A DNA stretch of 64,000 nt from JAUIAI01 sp041396685 (GTDB taxonomy: Bacteria > Pseudomonadota > Gammaproteobacteria > Burkholderiales > Burkholderiaceae_E), in the NCBI GenBank assembly GCA_041396685.1, contig JAWKYD010000016.1, positions 62,001 to 126,000 on the forward strand, read 5' to 3'. Below, piece after piece: positions 17,330 through 29,300 of the stretch. Under the pieces are notes generated by a model, which had not been told where the DNA came from, ran no database searches, and saw nothing but the letters and a program-made list of their open reading frames with translations. Position numbers and translations under genes: made by a program. Numbering within the stretch: position 1 is the stretch's first letter; every line of letters starts with the position of its first letter.

Positions 17330-20300
17330 CGCGCTGGTGTTGGTGCCGTCGCCGACGGTGACATCGAGGGTGAAGCTGGGGTTGATGAGGATGTCCAGGG
17401 GGCGAAGTCGGCCACCGAGAGCAGGCCGGTGGCGGCATCGATGGCGAACACGGCCGCGCCCGAGCCGCCGGTGATGGTCCAGTTCTGCAGTGAGCCGACG
17501 GTGTCGGGGTCGGCGGCGGTGAGCACGGCCACGGGCGAGCCGATGGGGCTGAACTCGGGCACCAGGGGCGAGGCCGAATCGATGACGGGGGCGGTGTCGT
17601 TGATGTCGATGACGGCGATGGTGAAGCTGGCGGTGCTGAACGAGCCGTCCGAGGAGGTGGCGCGGATGGTGATGGAGTGCGAGGCCGAGCTCTCGTAATC
17701 GATCAGTGCGGAGTCGGCGACGGTGACGATGCCGCTGGCGGGGTCGATGGCGAAGCGCCCGGCGGCGCTGTCATCGAGCGAGTAGGCGATGGAGTCGGTG
17801 GTGAAGTCGGGCTCGGCGGCGGCGGCGGTGATGCCCACGGCGGAGCCGTTGGGCGAGCCCTCGGTGATCTGGTTGGCGCTGGCATCGGCGTCGGAGAGCG
17901 GCGAGACCGGGCCCTCGTTGAGGTTGGAGACGGTGAAGTCGATGTCCTGGGAGTCGGAGCCGCCGGCACCGTCATCGACGGCGACGGTGAGCAGGTAGAC
18001 GTTGTCGGCGTTCAGATCGAGGGGGGCTTCGAAGTCGGGCGGCGAGGCGAAGGAGACGGCGCCGGTGTTGGGGTCGATGGAGAACAGGGCGGCGTCATCG
18101 CCTCCGGCGATGGAGAAGGTGAGCGTGGCGGAGTCGGGATCGGCGGCGGAGACGGTGGTGACGGTGGTGCTGTTCTCGGGGCCGCTCAGAGAGGCGGTGG
18201 GCCCGGCGCCGTCGGAGGTGATGAGCGGGGCGTCGTTGACGGCGGAGACGGCGATGTCGCGGGTCAGGACATTGGAGGCGGCGTTGGCGCCGGCGCCGTC
18301 GTTGACGGAGAGCGAGACCGTGCGGGTCAGAATCGAGGGATCGTCGGAGAGATTCTGATAGGTGACCGAGCGCAGCGCGGCCTGGTAGGCGGCGACGGTG
18401 TCCGCACCACTCAATGTCAGCACACCGGTGGTGGCATTGAAGCTGCCGGTGATGTTGGCGGTGTTGGCGAACGCGAGCACGTCTTCGCCATTGATGTAGT
18501 TCGTCGACACGGTGACCGTGGCCGAGGCGAGGGTGGGCGAGTCGGGGTCGGTCAGGGTGAGCGAGCTCGTGATTACCGTGGCCGGGTCGTTCTCGATGGT
18601 GGCGAGCGGGGCCGGCTCGATGCCGGCCAGCAACGGGGCGTCGTTGACGGCGGTGATCGTGACATCGCGGGTGACGGTGTTCGAGACCGCGTTGGCGCCG
18701 GCGCCGGCGCCGTCGTCGACGGTGAATGAGATCGTGCGGGTGGCGGTGCTGGGGTCGTCCGAGAGGTTCTGGTAGGTGACCGAGCGCAGGGCCGCTTCGT
18801 AGGCGGCCAGGGTATCCACGCCACTGAGGGTGAGCACGCCGGTGGCGACGTTGAAGGCCCCGGTGATGTTGGCGGTGTTGCCGAACGCGAGCACGTCCTC
18901 GCCGTTGACATAGTTGGCCGAGACCGAGACGGTGGCCGAGGCCAGGGTGGTGCTGTCGAGCTCGGAGAGGGTCAGCGTGGCGGTGAGGGCGGTGGCGGGA
19001 TCGTTCTCGGTGATGGCCAACGGGGCCGGTTCGATAGAAGCCAGCACCGGGGCGTCGTTGACGGCCGTGATGGCGATGTCCCGGGTGGCGATGTTCGAGG
19101 CCGAGTTGGCGCCGGCGCCGTCGTCGACGGTGAACGAGACCGTGCGGGTGGCCGTCGAAGGGTCATCCGAGGCATTCAAGTAAGTGACCGAGCGCAGCGC
19201 GGCCTGGTAGGCGGCGACGGTATCGACGCCGGTCAGGGTCAGCACGCCGGCGGCGGCGTTGAAGGCGCCGGTGATGTTGGCGGTGTTCGTGAACGCGAGT
19301 ACGTCCTCGCCGTTGACGTAGTTGACCGAGATCGAGACGCTGGCCGAGGCGAGGGTGGGCGAATCGGGGTCGGCGACGGTCAGCGTCGTCGTGATCGCGG
19401 TGGCTGGGTCATTCTCGGTATAGGTCAGCGGCGCACCCTCGAGGCCGGTCAGCGCGGGTGCGTCGTTGACGGCCGTCACTGCGACATCGCGGGTGACGGT
19501 GTTCGAGGGCAGGCCGCCATCGTCGACCGTGAACGACACGGTGCGCGTCGCAGCGCTCGGGTCGTCGGAGGTGTTCTGGTAGGTGACCGAGCGCAGGGCA
19601 CCTTGATAGGCGGCCGGTGTGTCGGCACCGCTCAGGGTCAGCACGCCGGTGGCGGCGTTCCAGCTACCGGTGATGTTCGCCGTGTTCGTGAACGCGAGCA
19701 CATCCTCGCCGCTGACGTAGTTCGCGGCAATTGCCACGGTGGCCGAGGCGAGGCTGGGCGAGTCGACATCGGCGACCGTGAGGGTCGAGGTGATGGCGCT
19801 GGCGGGGTCGTTCTCGGTAATCGCAAGCGCCGGACCCTCGATCGTGGCCAGCATCGGTGGGTCGCCGACCGGCGTGATCGCGATGTCGCGGCTGGCCGCC
19901 AGCGAGAAGTCCGACCCATCGGTGACCACGAACCCGACCGTGCGGGTGGCCGCCGACGGATCGTTCGAGGTGTTCTGATAGGTGACCGAGCGCAGCGCCG
20001 CCTGGTAAGCGGCGACGGTGTCGATGCCGGTGAGCGTGAGCACGCCGCTGACGGTGTTCCAGCTACCGGTGATGTTGGCCGTGTCGGTGAACGCGAGCAC
20101 ATCCTCGCCACTCACATAGTTGACCGAAATCGTGACGATGGCCGCATTGAGCTGGGTGTCGTCGAGATCGGAGACGACGAGCGCGGCGGTGACGGCGGTG
20201 GCCGGGTCGCCCTCGGTCACGGTCAGCGGAGCTGGCTCGATGGCGCTCAACAGCGGGGCGTCGTTGACGACTGAGACGGTGATGTCGCGGCTGACGGTGT

Positions 20301-23300
20301 TCGAGGGCAGGCCGCCATCATCGACCGCGAACGAGACCGTTCGGGTGGCGGCGCTCGGGTCGTCGGACAGGTTCTGGTAGGTGACCGAGCGCAACGCGGC
20401 CTGATAGGCGGCAACTGTGTCGGCTCCGGCAAGCGTGAGCACACCGGTGGCGCCGTTCCAGCTGCCGCTGATGTTGGCGGTATTTGCGAACGCGAGAATG
20501 TCTTCACCGCTGGCAAAATTGGCAGTGATGGCCACGGTGGCCGACCCAAGCGTCGGCGAGTCGGCGTCTGTGACAATCAGCGATCCGGTGATGGCCACGG
20601 CCGGGTCGTTCTCGGTGTACAGCCGGGGTACGGCCTCGATCGCCGATAGCAGCGGTGCATCATTGACGGCTGTGATGGCGATGTCTCGGGTGACCGTATT
20701 CGAAACCGGGTTTGCACCGGCGCCATCGTCGACCGTGAATGAGATCGTGCGGATCGCTGTCGACGGGTCGTCGGAGAGGTTCTGATAAGTGACGGTGCGC
20801 AACGCCGCCTGATAGGCGGCCAGCGTGTCGACACCGCTGAGGGTCAGAACACCGGTGGTGGCATTGAAGCTGCCGGTAATGTTCGCGGTGTTGGTGAACG
20901 CGAGCACGTCTTCGCCATTCACATAGTTGGCGGAAACCGAGATCGTGGCGGAGCTCAGCGACCCGCTGTCGATGTCCGCGGCGGTAATGCCGCTGGTGAT
21001 GGTCAACGCCGGGTCGTTCTCGGTATAGGCGAGTGTCGCGCCCTCGATGTTCGCGAGCACAGGGGCGTCGTTGACCGACACGACTGTGATGTCGCGAGTG
21101 ACCGTGTTCGAGGCCGAGTTCGAACCGGCGCCGTCGTCGACCGAGAAAGAGATGGTTCGCGTGAGGGTGGACGGCGTGTCCGAGCCGTTTTGATAGGTGA
21201 CCGAGCGCAGCGCCGCCTGATAGTTCGCCGCCGAGTCGGCGCCGGTCAGGGTCAGCACACCGGTCGCCGCGTTCCAGCTGCCCGTGATACTGGCGGTGTT
21301 CACGAAGGACAGCGAGTCTTCGCCGTTCACGTAGTTGGCGGATATCGCGACGACGGCCGACATCATCGTGGCTGAATCGGGATCGGCGATGGTCAACGCG
21401 GTGGTAATCGGGGTGGCGGGGTCGTTTTCGCTGTAGCTGAGCGGGCCCGGCTCGATGGCCACGAGCATGGGAGCGTCGTTGACGCCGGTCAGGGCGATGT
21501 CGCGCGCCAGCGTGTTCGATGCCGAGTTGGCGCCGGCGCCGTCGTCGACCGTGAACGAGACCGTGCGGGTGGCCGTCGTGGGGGCGTCCGACAGGTTCTG
21601 GTAGGTGACCGAGCGCAGGGCCGCGTCATAGGCGACGAGAGAGTCGACACCGGTCAGGGTCAGCACACCCGTAGCGGCGCTCCAGATGCCAGTGATGTTC
21701 GCCGTATTCGAGAATGCGAGCACGTCCTCGCCGTTCACGTAGTTGGACGAAATCGCGACGGTCGCCGATGCCAGTGTGCTGTCATCGATGTCGGCGGCGG
21801 TGATCGTCGATGTGACGATGACGGCCGGATCGTTCTCCGTGTAGGCGATCGCGGCTGGCTCGATCGCCGCGAGTACCGGCGCATCGTTGACCGAAATCAC
21901 GTCGATGTCGCGCGAAATCGTGTTCGAGGTCAACAGGCCGTCCGTGACGACGAACTCGACCGTGCGGGTGGCCGTGGACGGGCCTTCAGACAGGTTTCGG
22001 TAAGTGATCGTGCGCAGTGCGCTCTGGTAGGCGGCGACCGAGTCGGTGCCGGTGAGCGTCAGCACGCCCGTGCCCGGATTCCAGGCGCCCTGGATCGTGG
22101 CGGTATCGACGAAGGCGAGCACATCCTCGCCGTTCACGTAGTTGCCCGAGATCGTCACCGTCGCCGCGGTCAGATTCGTGCTGCTCGGATCGCTGACGCC
22201 GATCGTCGCGCTCACGACCGCGGCTGCGTCGTTCTCGTTGAATGCCAGCGGCGATGCTTCGATCGAGCCCAGCACGGGCGCGGCGTTGGCGGTGACCGTG
22301 ACGCTGGTCGCGAACTCCGAGCTCGCACCGAAGTTGCCGCCACCGAGGTCGATGGTGGCGGTGCCGGAGACGGCCTCACCGGCCGACGTGACCGCCGGGA
22401 TGGCGACATTGCTGAAGCTGGCGTTGCCCGACGCATCGGTCGTGACGCCGAGGCTGCCCAGATAGCGTTCGCCCTCACCATAGCCCGAGGGGTCTGCGGC
22501 GGCCGAGGCAAAGAATTCCAGACGGACGGTGGTGCTGGCCAGGCCTTGAAACGAACCGCTGACGAAGGTGCTCGCCCCGCCGTAGACATCGCTCAGCACC
22601 GGAAAATTGAGCAAGCCATTGGCACCCGTATCGACGTCGTCGGCATCGTTCAGTGTCGGCCCGTCGTTGCCCAGGTCGATGCCCAGTCCGGTGTTGGCAT
22701 AGATCAGGTTGCCGAGAATCGAATGCTGGTTGCCCGTATCGTCGATCCGAACGCCGATGCCGCTGTTGTGGGCGATGACGTTCCCCTCGCCGGGCGCGGT
22801 GCCGCCGAGTGTCGCGGTGGCACCGGCGCCGGCGACGATCACGCCGCCGCCACCGTTTCCGAGTGCGTCGTCGAACGCGTTCGTGCCGATGAAGTTGCCC
22901 CGGATGGTGGCGCCGGCGCCCGTGCCTAGCGTGATACCCGCTGACGACAGGCCACCAATGATGTTGCCCTGGCCGGCCAGTGGACCCCCGATCTCGACGC
23001 CGCTGCTGGCGAACAGCATGATGCCCGCCCCGCCGCCGACCGGGACGCGCCCGGTCGCATCCGCGCCGATGATGTTGCCCTGGATGATCACGCCCGTGGC
23101 ACCGCTGTTGATCTCGATCTGGCGAACGTTGTTCCCCGAGATCACGTTCCGATCGGCGGCCGTGGCACCGCCGATCGTCAGATTGGCGACGTTGTTGACA
23201 TTGATACCGTTGCTTGTGTTGCCCAGATCGGTGCTGCCGGCAACATCGGTGCCGATATGGTTGCCGGCGATGGTGACGTTGTCGGCTCCGGAAGACACCA

Positions 23301-26300
23301 GGATGCCGGACCCGGTAAAGCGGTTGATGACCAACCCGCGGATGGTCGTGCCATCGGCAGTGCTGGACAGGGAAAGGCCACCGCTTGCGCCCGAACCCGA
23401 GCCGTCGATCTCGATGATTGGTGATCCCGCGAAGTCGGGCTCGCTGGAGCCGTCGATCGTGACGGCCTGAGTGATCGTCGGCAGCGCCGAGACGGGCTGA
23501 ATCGTGTGCGCACCGCCGACCAGCGCTTCGGGGATGTCGAAGTGGATCTGATCGGGGAATGCACCATTGGGCGTGCTGTTCGCCGCCAGCAGGGCCTCGC
23601 GCAGTGACACGCGTCCGTCGGCGCCGGGGTCGTTTTGCAGCGCCGTGAGCGAACTCGTGCTGCCGTCGGCGGTGTCGGCCGTCGTGGTGACCCAGATGTC
23701 ACCATCACCGGCCAGTGTGATGTTCTTGCTGATCGGAGTGGACGTCCCCCCGTCGCCGTCGCTCAGCACGAGGCGCACGGAGCGGTTCAGCAGGTTGGGG
23801 TTGCGGCCGGTGGCCTCGAACGCGACCTGACGCATGACGGCCTGCACGGCGGTGGCGTCGGCGGCAGTGTTGAACATGATGTCCAGGGGTGTGGCGCCGT
23901 CGGTGCCGCCAGCGAACGTGGCCACCGACACGCCGGAATAGGCGATCGTATTGCCGGAGACTCCCACCTGGCCGGCGCCGTTGCCCTCGTGCTCGACGGT
24001 CAGGCGGTCGCCGGCCTGGGCGTTGGCGGTCACATCCGCGACCAGATGGCCGCCATCGAAGTCGAGCGAGTCGATGTCGCTCACCGTCGACAAGGGGTCG
24101 ATGAGCGCCGGCGGATCGTTCTCGTTGATGGCGATATCGCCGCCCCCGAACGCGATCACCGGGGCTGTACTGGACGCGATCGTGAGGTTGGTGGCGATCT
24201 CCGATGATTCGCCATAGGCCGCCAGTGCGTCGACACCGACCTGCGCCGGATTCTCGATCACCGTGGCGACCGCGGTGGCGAAGTCGCCGGCGATCAGTCC
24301 GCCGCTGCTCACCGACACGCCGCTGTAGATCGCGTCGCCGGCGCCGTCGGTGACGATCTGGGTCGAGCCGAGATAGATGTTCGCGCCCCCGTGAGCGTTG
24401 GGTTCCTGGCCGCCGGCGGCGACGCCGAAGAAGTCGATTCGATACTGAGTGGCGGGGTTGTCGGTATCCAGTGTGCCGGCCAGCGTCAGATTGCCGCCGG
24501 CTACGACGGCGCCGGTCAGAACCGGAAAATTCTGCAGATCGTTCGGCCCGCTATCGACGTCGTTCGCGTCGTTGTTGCTCAGGCCATCGTCGTTGAGATC
24601 GATCTCGCGGCCGCTGTTGTCGTGAATGACGTTGGCCACGAAACTGTTGCGCAGCGTCGTCGCATCGGTCACCTTGACGCCGTCGTTGGTGTTGAAGGCG
24701 ATCACGTTGCCTTCGCCCGCGCCGTCGCCACCGATCAGGTTGTCGCTGGCGCCATTCATCAGTTTGAGGCCGGCCGAGACGTTCCCCAACGGCGACGTGC
24801 CGTCGGCGGCGGTGCCGAGCATGTTTCCCTGGACGATGTTGGCGTCGGCATTGTTGAGCACGATGCCGAAGCCACCATTGCCCGATATCAGATTCCCGTC
24901 GGCGCCCGACCCGCCGATCACGACGCCGCTGGCACCGCCGTGAACCAGGATTCCATTGGCGGTGTTGGCAGCGGGCGTCGTACCGGTGACATCCGTGCCG
25001 ATATAGTTGCCGGCGATCGTGATGCCTGAAACGCCGTTGACGTCGATTCCGTGCTCTGCGAAGCGGTTGATCACGAGGCCACGGATCGTGCTGCCGTCCG
25101 AGCCGGTGTCGAGCATGAACCCGTCGTCCGTGCCCGAGGTCAGCGAACCATCGAGCTGTACGATCGGGGTGCCGCCGAAGTCGGGTTCCGTCGTGGCATC
25201 GATTGTCACGGTATCCACAATGGCCGGCAGGACGGTGGCGGGCTGAATCGTGTGCGCACCACCAACCAATGCATCCGGAATATCGAAGTAGATCTCGTTG
25301 GTGCCCGCCGTGGCATTGGCCGCGAGCATGGCCTCGCGCAGCGATACGCGTCCGTCGGCACCGCGATCGCCCTGCAGCGCCTGAAGCGAGCTGGTGTCGC
25401 CGTCGACCGTGTCGGCCGTGGTCGTGACCCAGATGTCGCTGTCGGCGGTCACGCCGATGACTTTGGTGATCGGGGTGGAGGTGCCGCCGTCGCCGTCGCT
25501 GAGCACGAATCGGATGGTACGGTCCAGGGTGTTCGGGTCTTCGCCGACGGCCTGGTAGTTTATCCGGCGCATGACAGCCTGTACCGCCGCGAGGTCCGCG
25601 GCAGTGTTGAATGTGATGTCGAGAGGTGTCGCCCCGTCGGTGCCACCTACGTAGGTGGCGACCGGGGTGCCGCCGTAGGTGATGCTGGCACCCGAAACGC
25701 CGACCTGACCGGGGCCGACTCCCTGATCCGCCACGCCCAGGCGATCCTCCGGCGCGCCATTGGCCGAGAAGTCCACTACCAGATGGCCAGCATCGAAATT
25801 GACGGAATCCAGGTCGGAGACGGTCGCCAGACCGTCGACGATAGAGGCGACCGAGTTCTCGAGGACGCTGAATCCGCCGCTTCCGAAAGCGATCGAAGGC
25901 GCCAGATTGCCGCCGGTGGCCACCACGTTCGCCGCGAATTCGGAGCTCGAGCCGAAATTGCCACCGCCTGTGTCTACGGTCGCCATGGCGGTCACGATGT
26001 GGCCGGCGACGACACTCACTCCGATCAGTGTGGTGTCGAAAACCGCGTCGCCGCCCGCGTCGGTGGTGACGCCGGTCGCACCAAGGTAGGTCTCCGCTTC
26101 GCCGGTGCCGCTCGCGTCACCCGTGACCGACGAGAAGAATTCGATCCGATATGTGGTCGACGGGGAACTGTTCAGGCTGCCCGTGACTCTCGTGTTGCCA
26201 CCGCTGGTATTGGCGATTCCGAGCACAGGGTAGTTCTGGTAGTCGTTCGGACCGGTGTCGGGATCGCCGGCATCGTTTGCGGTACTGCCGTCGTCAGTGA

Positions 26301-29300
26301 GATCCAGGCCGGTACCGCCATTGCCGAAGATTCGGTTGCCCAGGAACGAGTGGCCGCTCGTACCGGCATCACGCAGGAGTACGCCGTCGCCGACCGAGTA
26401 GGCGATGACATTGCCCTCGCCGACGCCCGTGCCACCGATCAGCGAGTCGATCGCCGCGCCGTAGATGTCGATGCCGTTCGAACCATTGCCGATCGCCGTG
26501 ACGCCGTCCGCGCCCACGCCGATCTGGTTGCCCTGGACGATGGTGCCGGCGGCCAGCGTGTAGATCTGAAGGCCGTCGTCGGGGTTGCCCGAGATGACGT
26601 TGCCGGCCATCGGCGTGGAGCCACCGACGATGTTGCCGCTCGTCCCGCTCGAGCCGATCTGGAGCCCGTCGTCACCGTTGGCGAGTGCTGCATTGCCGGT
26701 GGCATCGACCCCTATCCAGTTGTTCTGGACGATGTTGTTGCTCGCACCGCTGATCGAGAATCCGTCGTTCAGGTTGCCCGAAATGATGTTGCCTGCGCCG
26801 GCCTGATCGTCGCCGACCTGGTTCGCCGAGGCACCACCCGTGATCTTGACGCCTTCCTGCGAGTTGCCTGCCGCCGCCAGGCCGGTGACAGTGGTCCCGA
26901 TGTAGTTGCCGAGAACCATGTTCCCGGTCGAGCCGACCCCATCGATTCGGATGCCGGCCGATGCATTGCCCGAGATGATGTTCCGCGACGGCGCACCGAG
27001 TCCCCCGATCGTGTTTCCGGCAGCATCGAGCACGAGAATACCGTTGCTGCCATTGGCGATCGGTGTGGTGCCGTCGGCCGCGAGACCTATCGTGTTACCG
27101 GCGATCACCGTGCCTGTCGTGCCGGCTCTCAGTTCGATCCCGTTGCCGCCATTGCCCGACACGAGATTCCCATCGCCGGCCACGTTGCCACCGATCGTCG
27201 CATTGAGTGCCGAGCCGTCGATGCGAACGCCGGCGCCGAGATTTCCTCGGTCGATCGATCCACTCACATCGGTGCCGATCCGGCTGCCGACGAGCGTGAA
27301 GCCATCGCTGCCGGATACCAGGATCCCGTTCGACGCGAAGCGATTGATCGCCAGGCCTCGGACCGCGCTGCCATCGCCGCCGCTGCCGCTGAACTGCAGG
27401 CCATTGGCCGATCCTGCCGAACTGCCATCCAGTTCGACGACGGGCACTGTGCTCCAATCGGGCTCGGACCTGGCGTCTATCAGCAGTTGGCCCGATACGA
27501 TCGGTAAAGCGCTCAGGGGCGTGATCGTGTGGGCACCGCCCACGAGTGCATCCGGAATATCGAAGTAGATCTCATTGGCGCCCGCCGTGGCATTGGCCGC
27601 GAGCATGGCCTCGCGCAGCGATACGCGTCCGTCGGCACCGCGATCGCCCTGCAGCGCCTGAATGGAGCTGGTGTTGCCGTCGACCGTGTCGGCCGTGGTC
27701 GTGACCCAGATGTCGGTGTCGGCGAAGACGTCGATCAGACGGGTTTCGGTGGCACTCGTGCCGCCGTCGCCGTCGCTGAGCGTGAACGCGATGCTGCGCG
27801 TCAGGGTGGAAGGGTCCTCACCCATGACCCGGTGGCCGATACGGCGCAGGACCGCCTGCACGGCGGCGACGTCGGCACTGGCATTGAATGTGATCAGCAG
27901 CGGTGTGGCGCCATCGGTGCCACCCGTGAAGGTCGCGATCGCGGTGCCGCCGTAGCTGACCGTGCTGCCGGCGACACCGATCTGGCCCGCACCCGACCCC
28001 TGGTGTGCGACGACCAGCCGGTCCGCGCTCGTGCCGTTCACCGTGATCTGGACGGTCAGCACTCCGCCGGCAAAGTCCGGCGAATCGTCGGTCAGGGTGG
28101 CCAGGCCATCGACGATGTAGGTGAGCCCGCCTTCGGCGGTCGAGCCGTTGCCGGGGGTCAGCGTGATCACGGGATCGGCGCTGCCGAGCGCCGCATTGGC
28201 GGCCATCTCCGATGTGCCACCGTAGGTGCCGCCACCCAGATCGACGGTCGCGGTGGCGGTGACGAACGAGTCAGCGGGCTGGCTCTGCCCGATGAGTGTC
28301 ACATCGAAGCTCGCGTCTCCGCTGCCGTTGGTCGTGACGCTGGTAGTGCCCAGGTAGGTCCAGGCCTCGCCGTGTCCGCTCGCATCGGGCAATGCGCCCG
28401 GCACCGAGAAGAACTCGATGCGCAGGTTGGTGGAGGCGTTCGAGTTGATGCCACCCTGGATCCGCAGGTCGGCCCCGAGGTTGCTGGCCGACGCCAGTGT
28501 CGGCGTGTTCTGCAGTGCGTTGGCACCGGAGTCGCCATCACCGGGATCGTTGGCGGTGACACCGTTGTTGCCCAGGTCGAGCGCCAGCCCGGTATTCTCG
28601 TAGATGAGATTGCCGAGCGCACTGAAGACCTGGGCCGAGCCGCCTGGCGCGCTGATGCCCGGGCCGATGTTGTACGCGATACGGTTGCCTTCGCCGGCAC
28701 CGGTGCCGCCGATTCGGGCGGTGCTGTTGGCGGTCACGTAGATTCCGGCGGTCGATGCCGAAACGACACCGTTGGGAAGCGCGGTCAGGGTGTCGGCCGA
28801 CAAGCCGATGATATTGCTTCGAATCGTGGCGTTCGTGCCGGCCAGGTAGACGCCGCCGCGCGCGGCGCTGCCGGCCGTGCCGGTATTGCCCGAGATCACG
28901 TTGCCGGCACCCACGCCGCCCACGACCGTTCCGTCGGCGTCCTGATCGATCGCAACACCGAAGGCACCATTCGAGATCGCCGCAGACCCGGTGGCATTGG
29001 TACCGATGTAGTTGCTCTTGATGATGTTGTTGTCGGTGCCGAGGCCGCTGACCAGAATGCCGATCTCCTGATTGCCGGAGATCACGTTGCGGGTGTTCGC
29101 CGTGTTGCCGCCGATCGTGTTCAACACCGCGGCGTTCTGGATCAGAACACCTTCGCCGGTATTGGCCAGTGCGGCGCTACCGTCCGGCGTGGTGCCGATG
29201 TAGTTGCCCTGCACGAGGTTACCGCTGGTGCCGCTTCCCTCGATCAGCAGTCCCTTGCCGTTGCCGGAGATGATGTTGCGCGCGGCCGCCGTCGTGCCGC

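Noticed and set aside
18241..22288. Regular ~400-bp repeats considered as a CRISPR-like array
   Set aside because: Repeat units are coding and about 405 bp with no short identical repeats separated by unique spacers.
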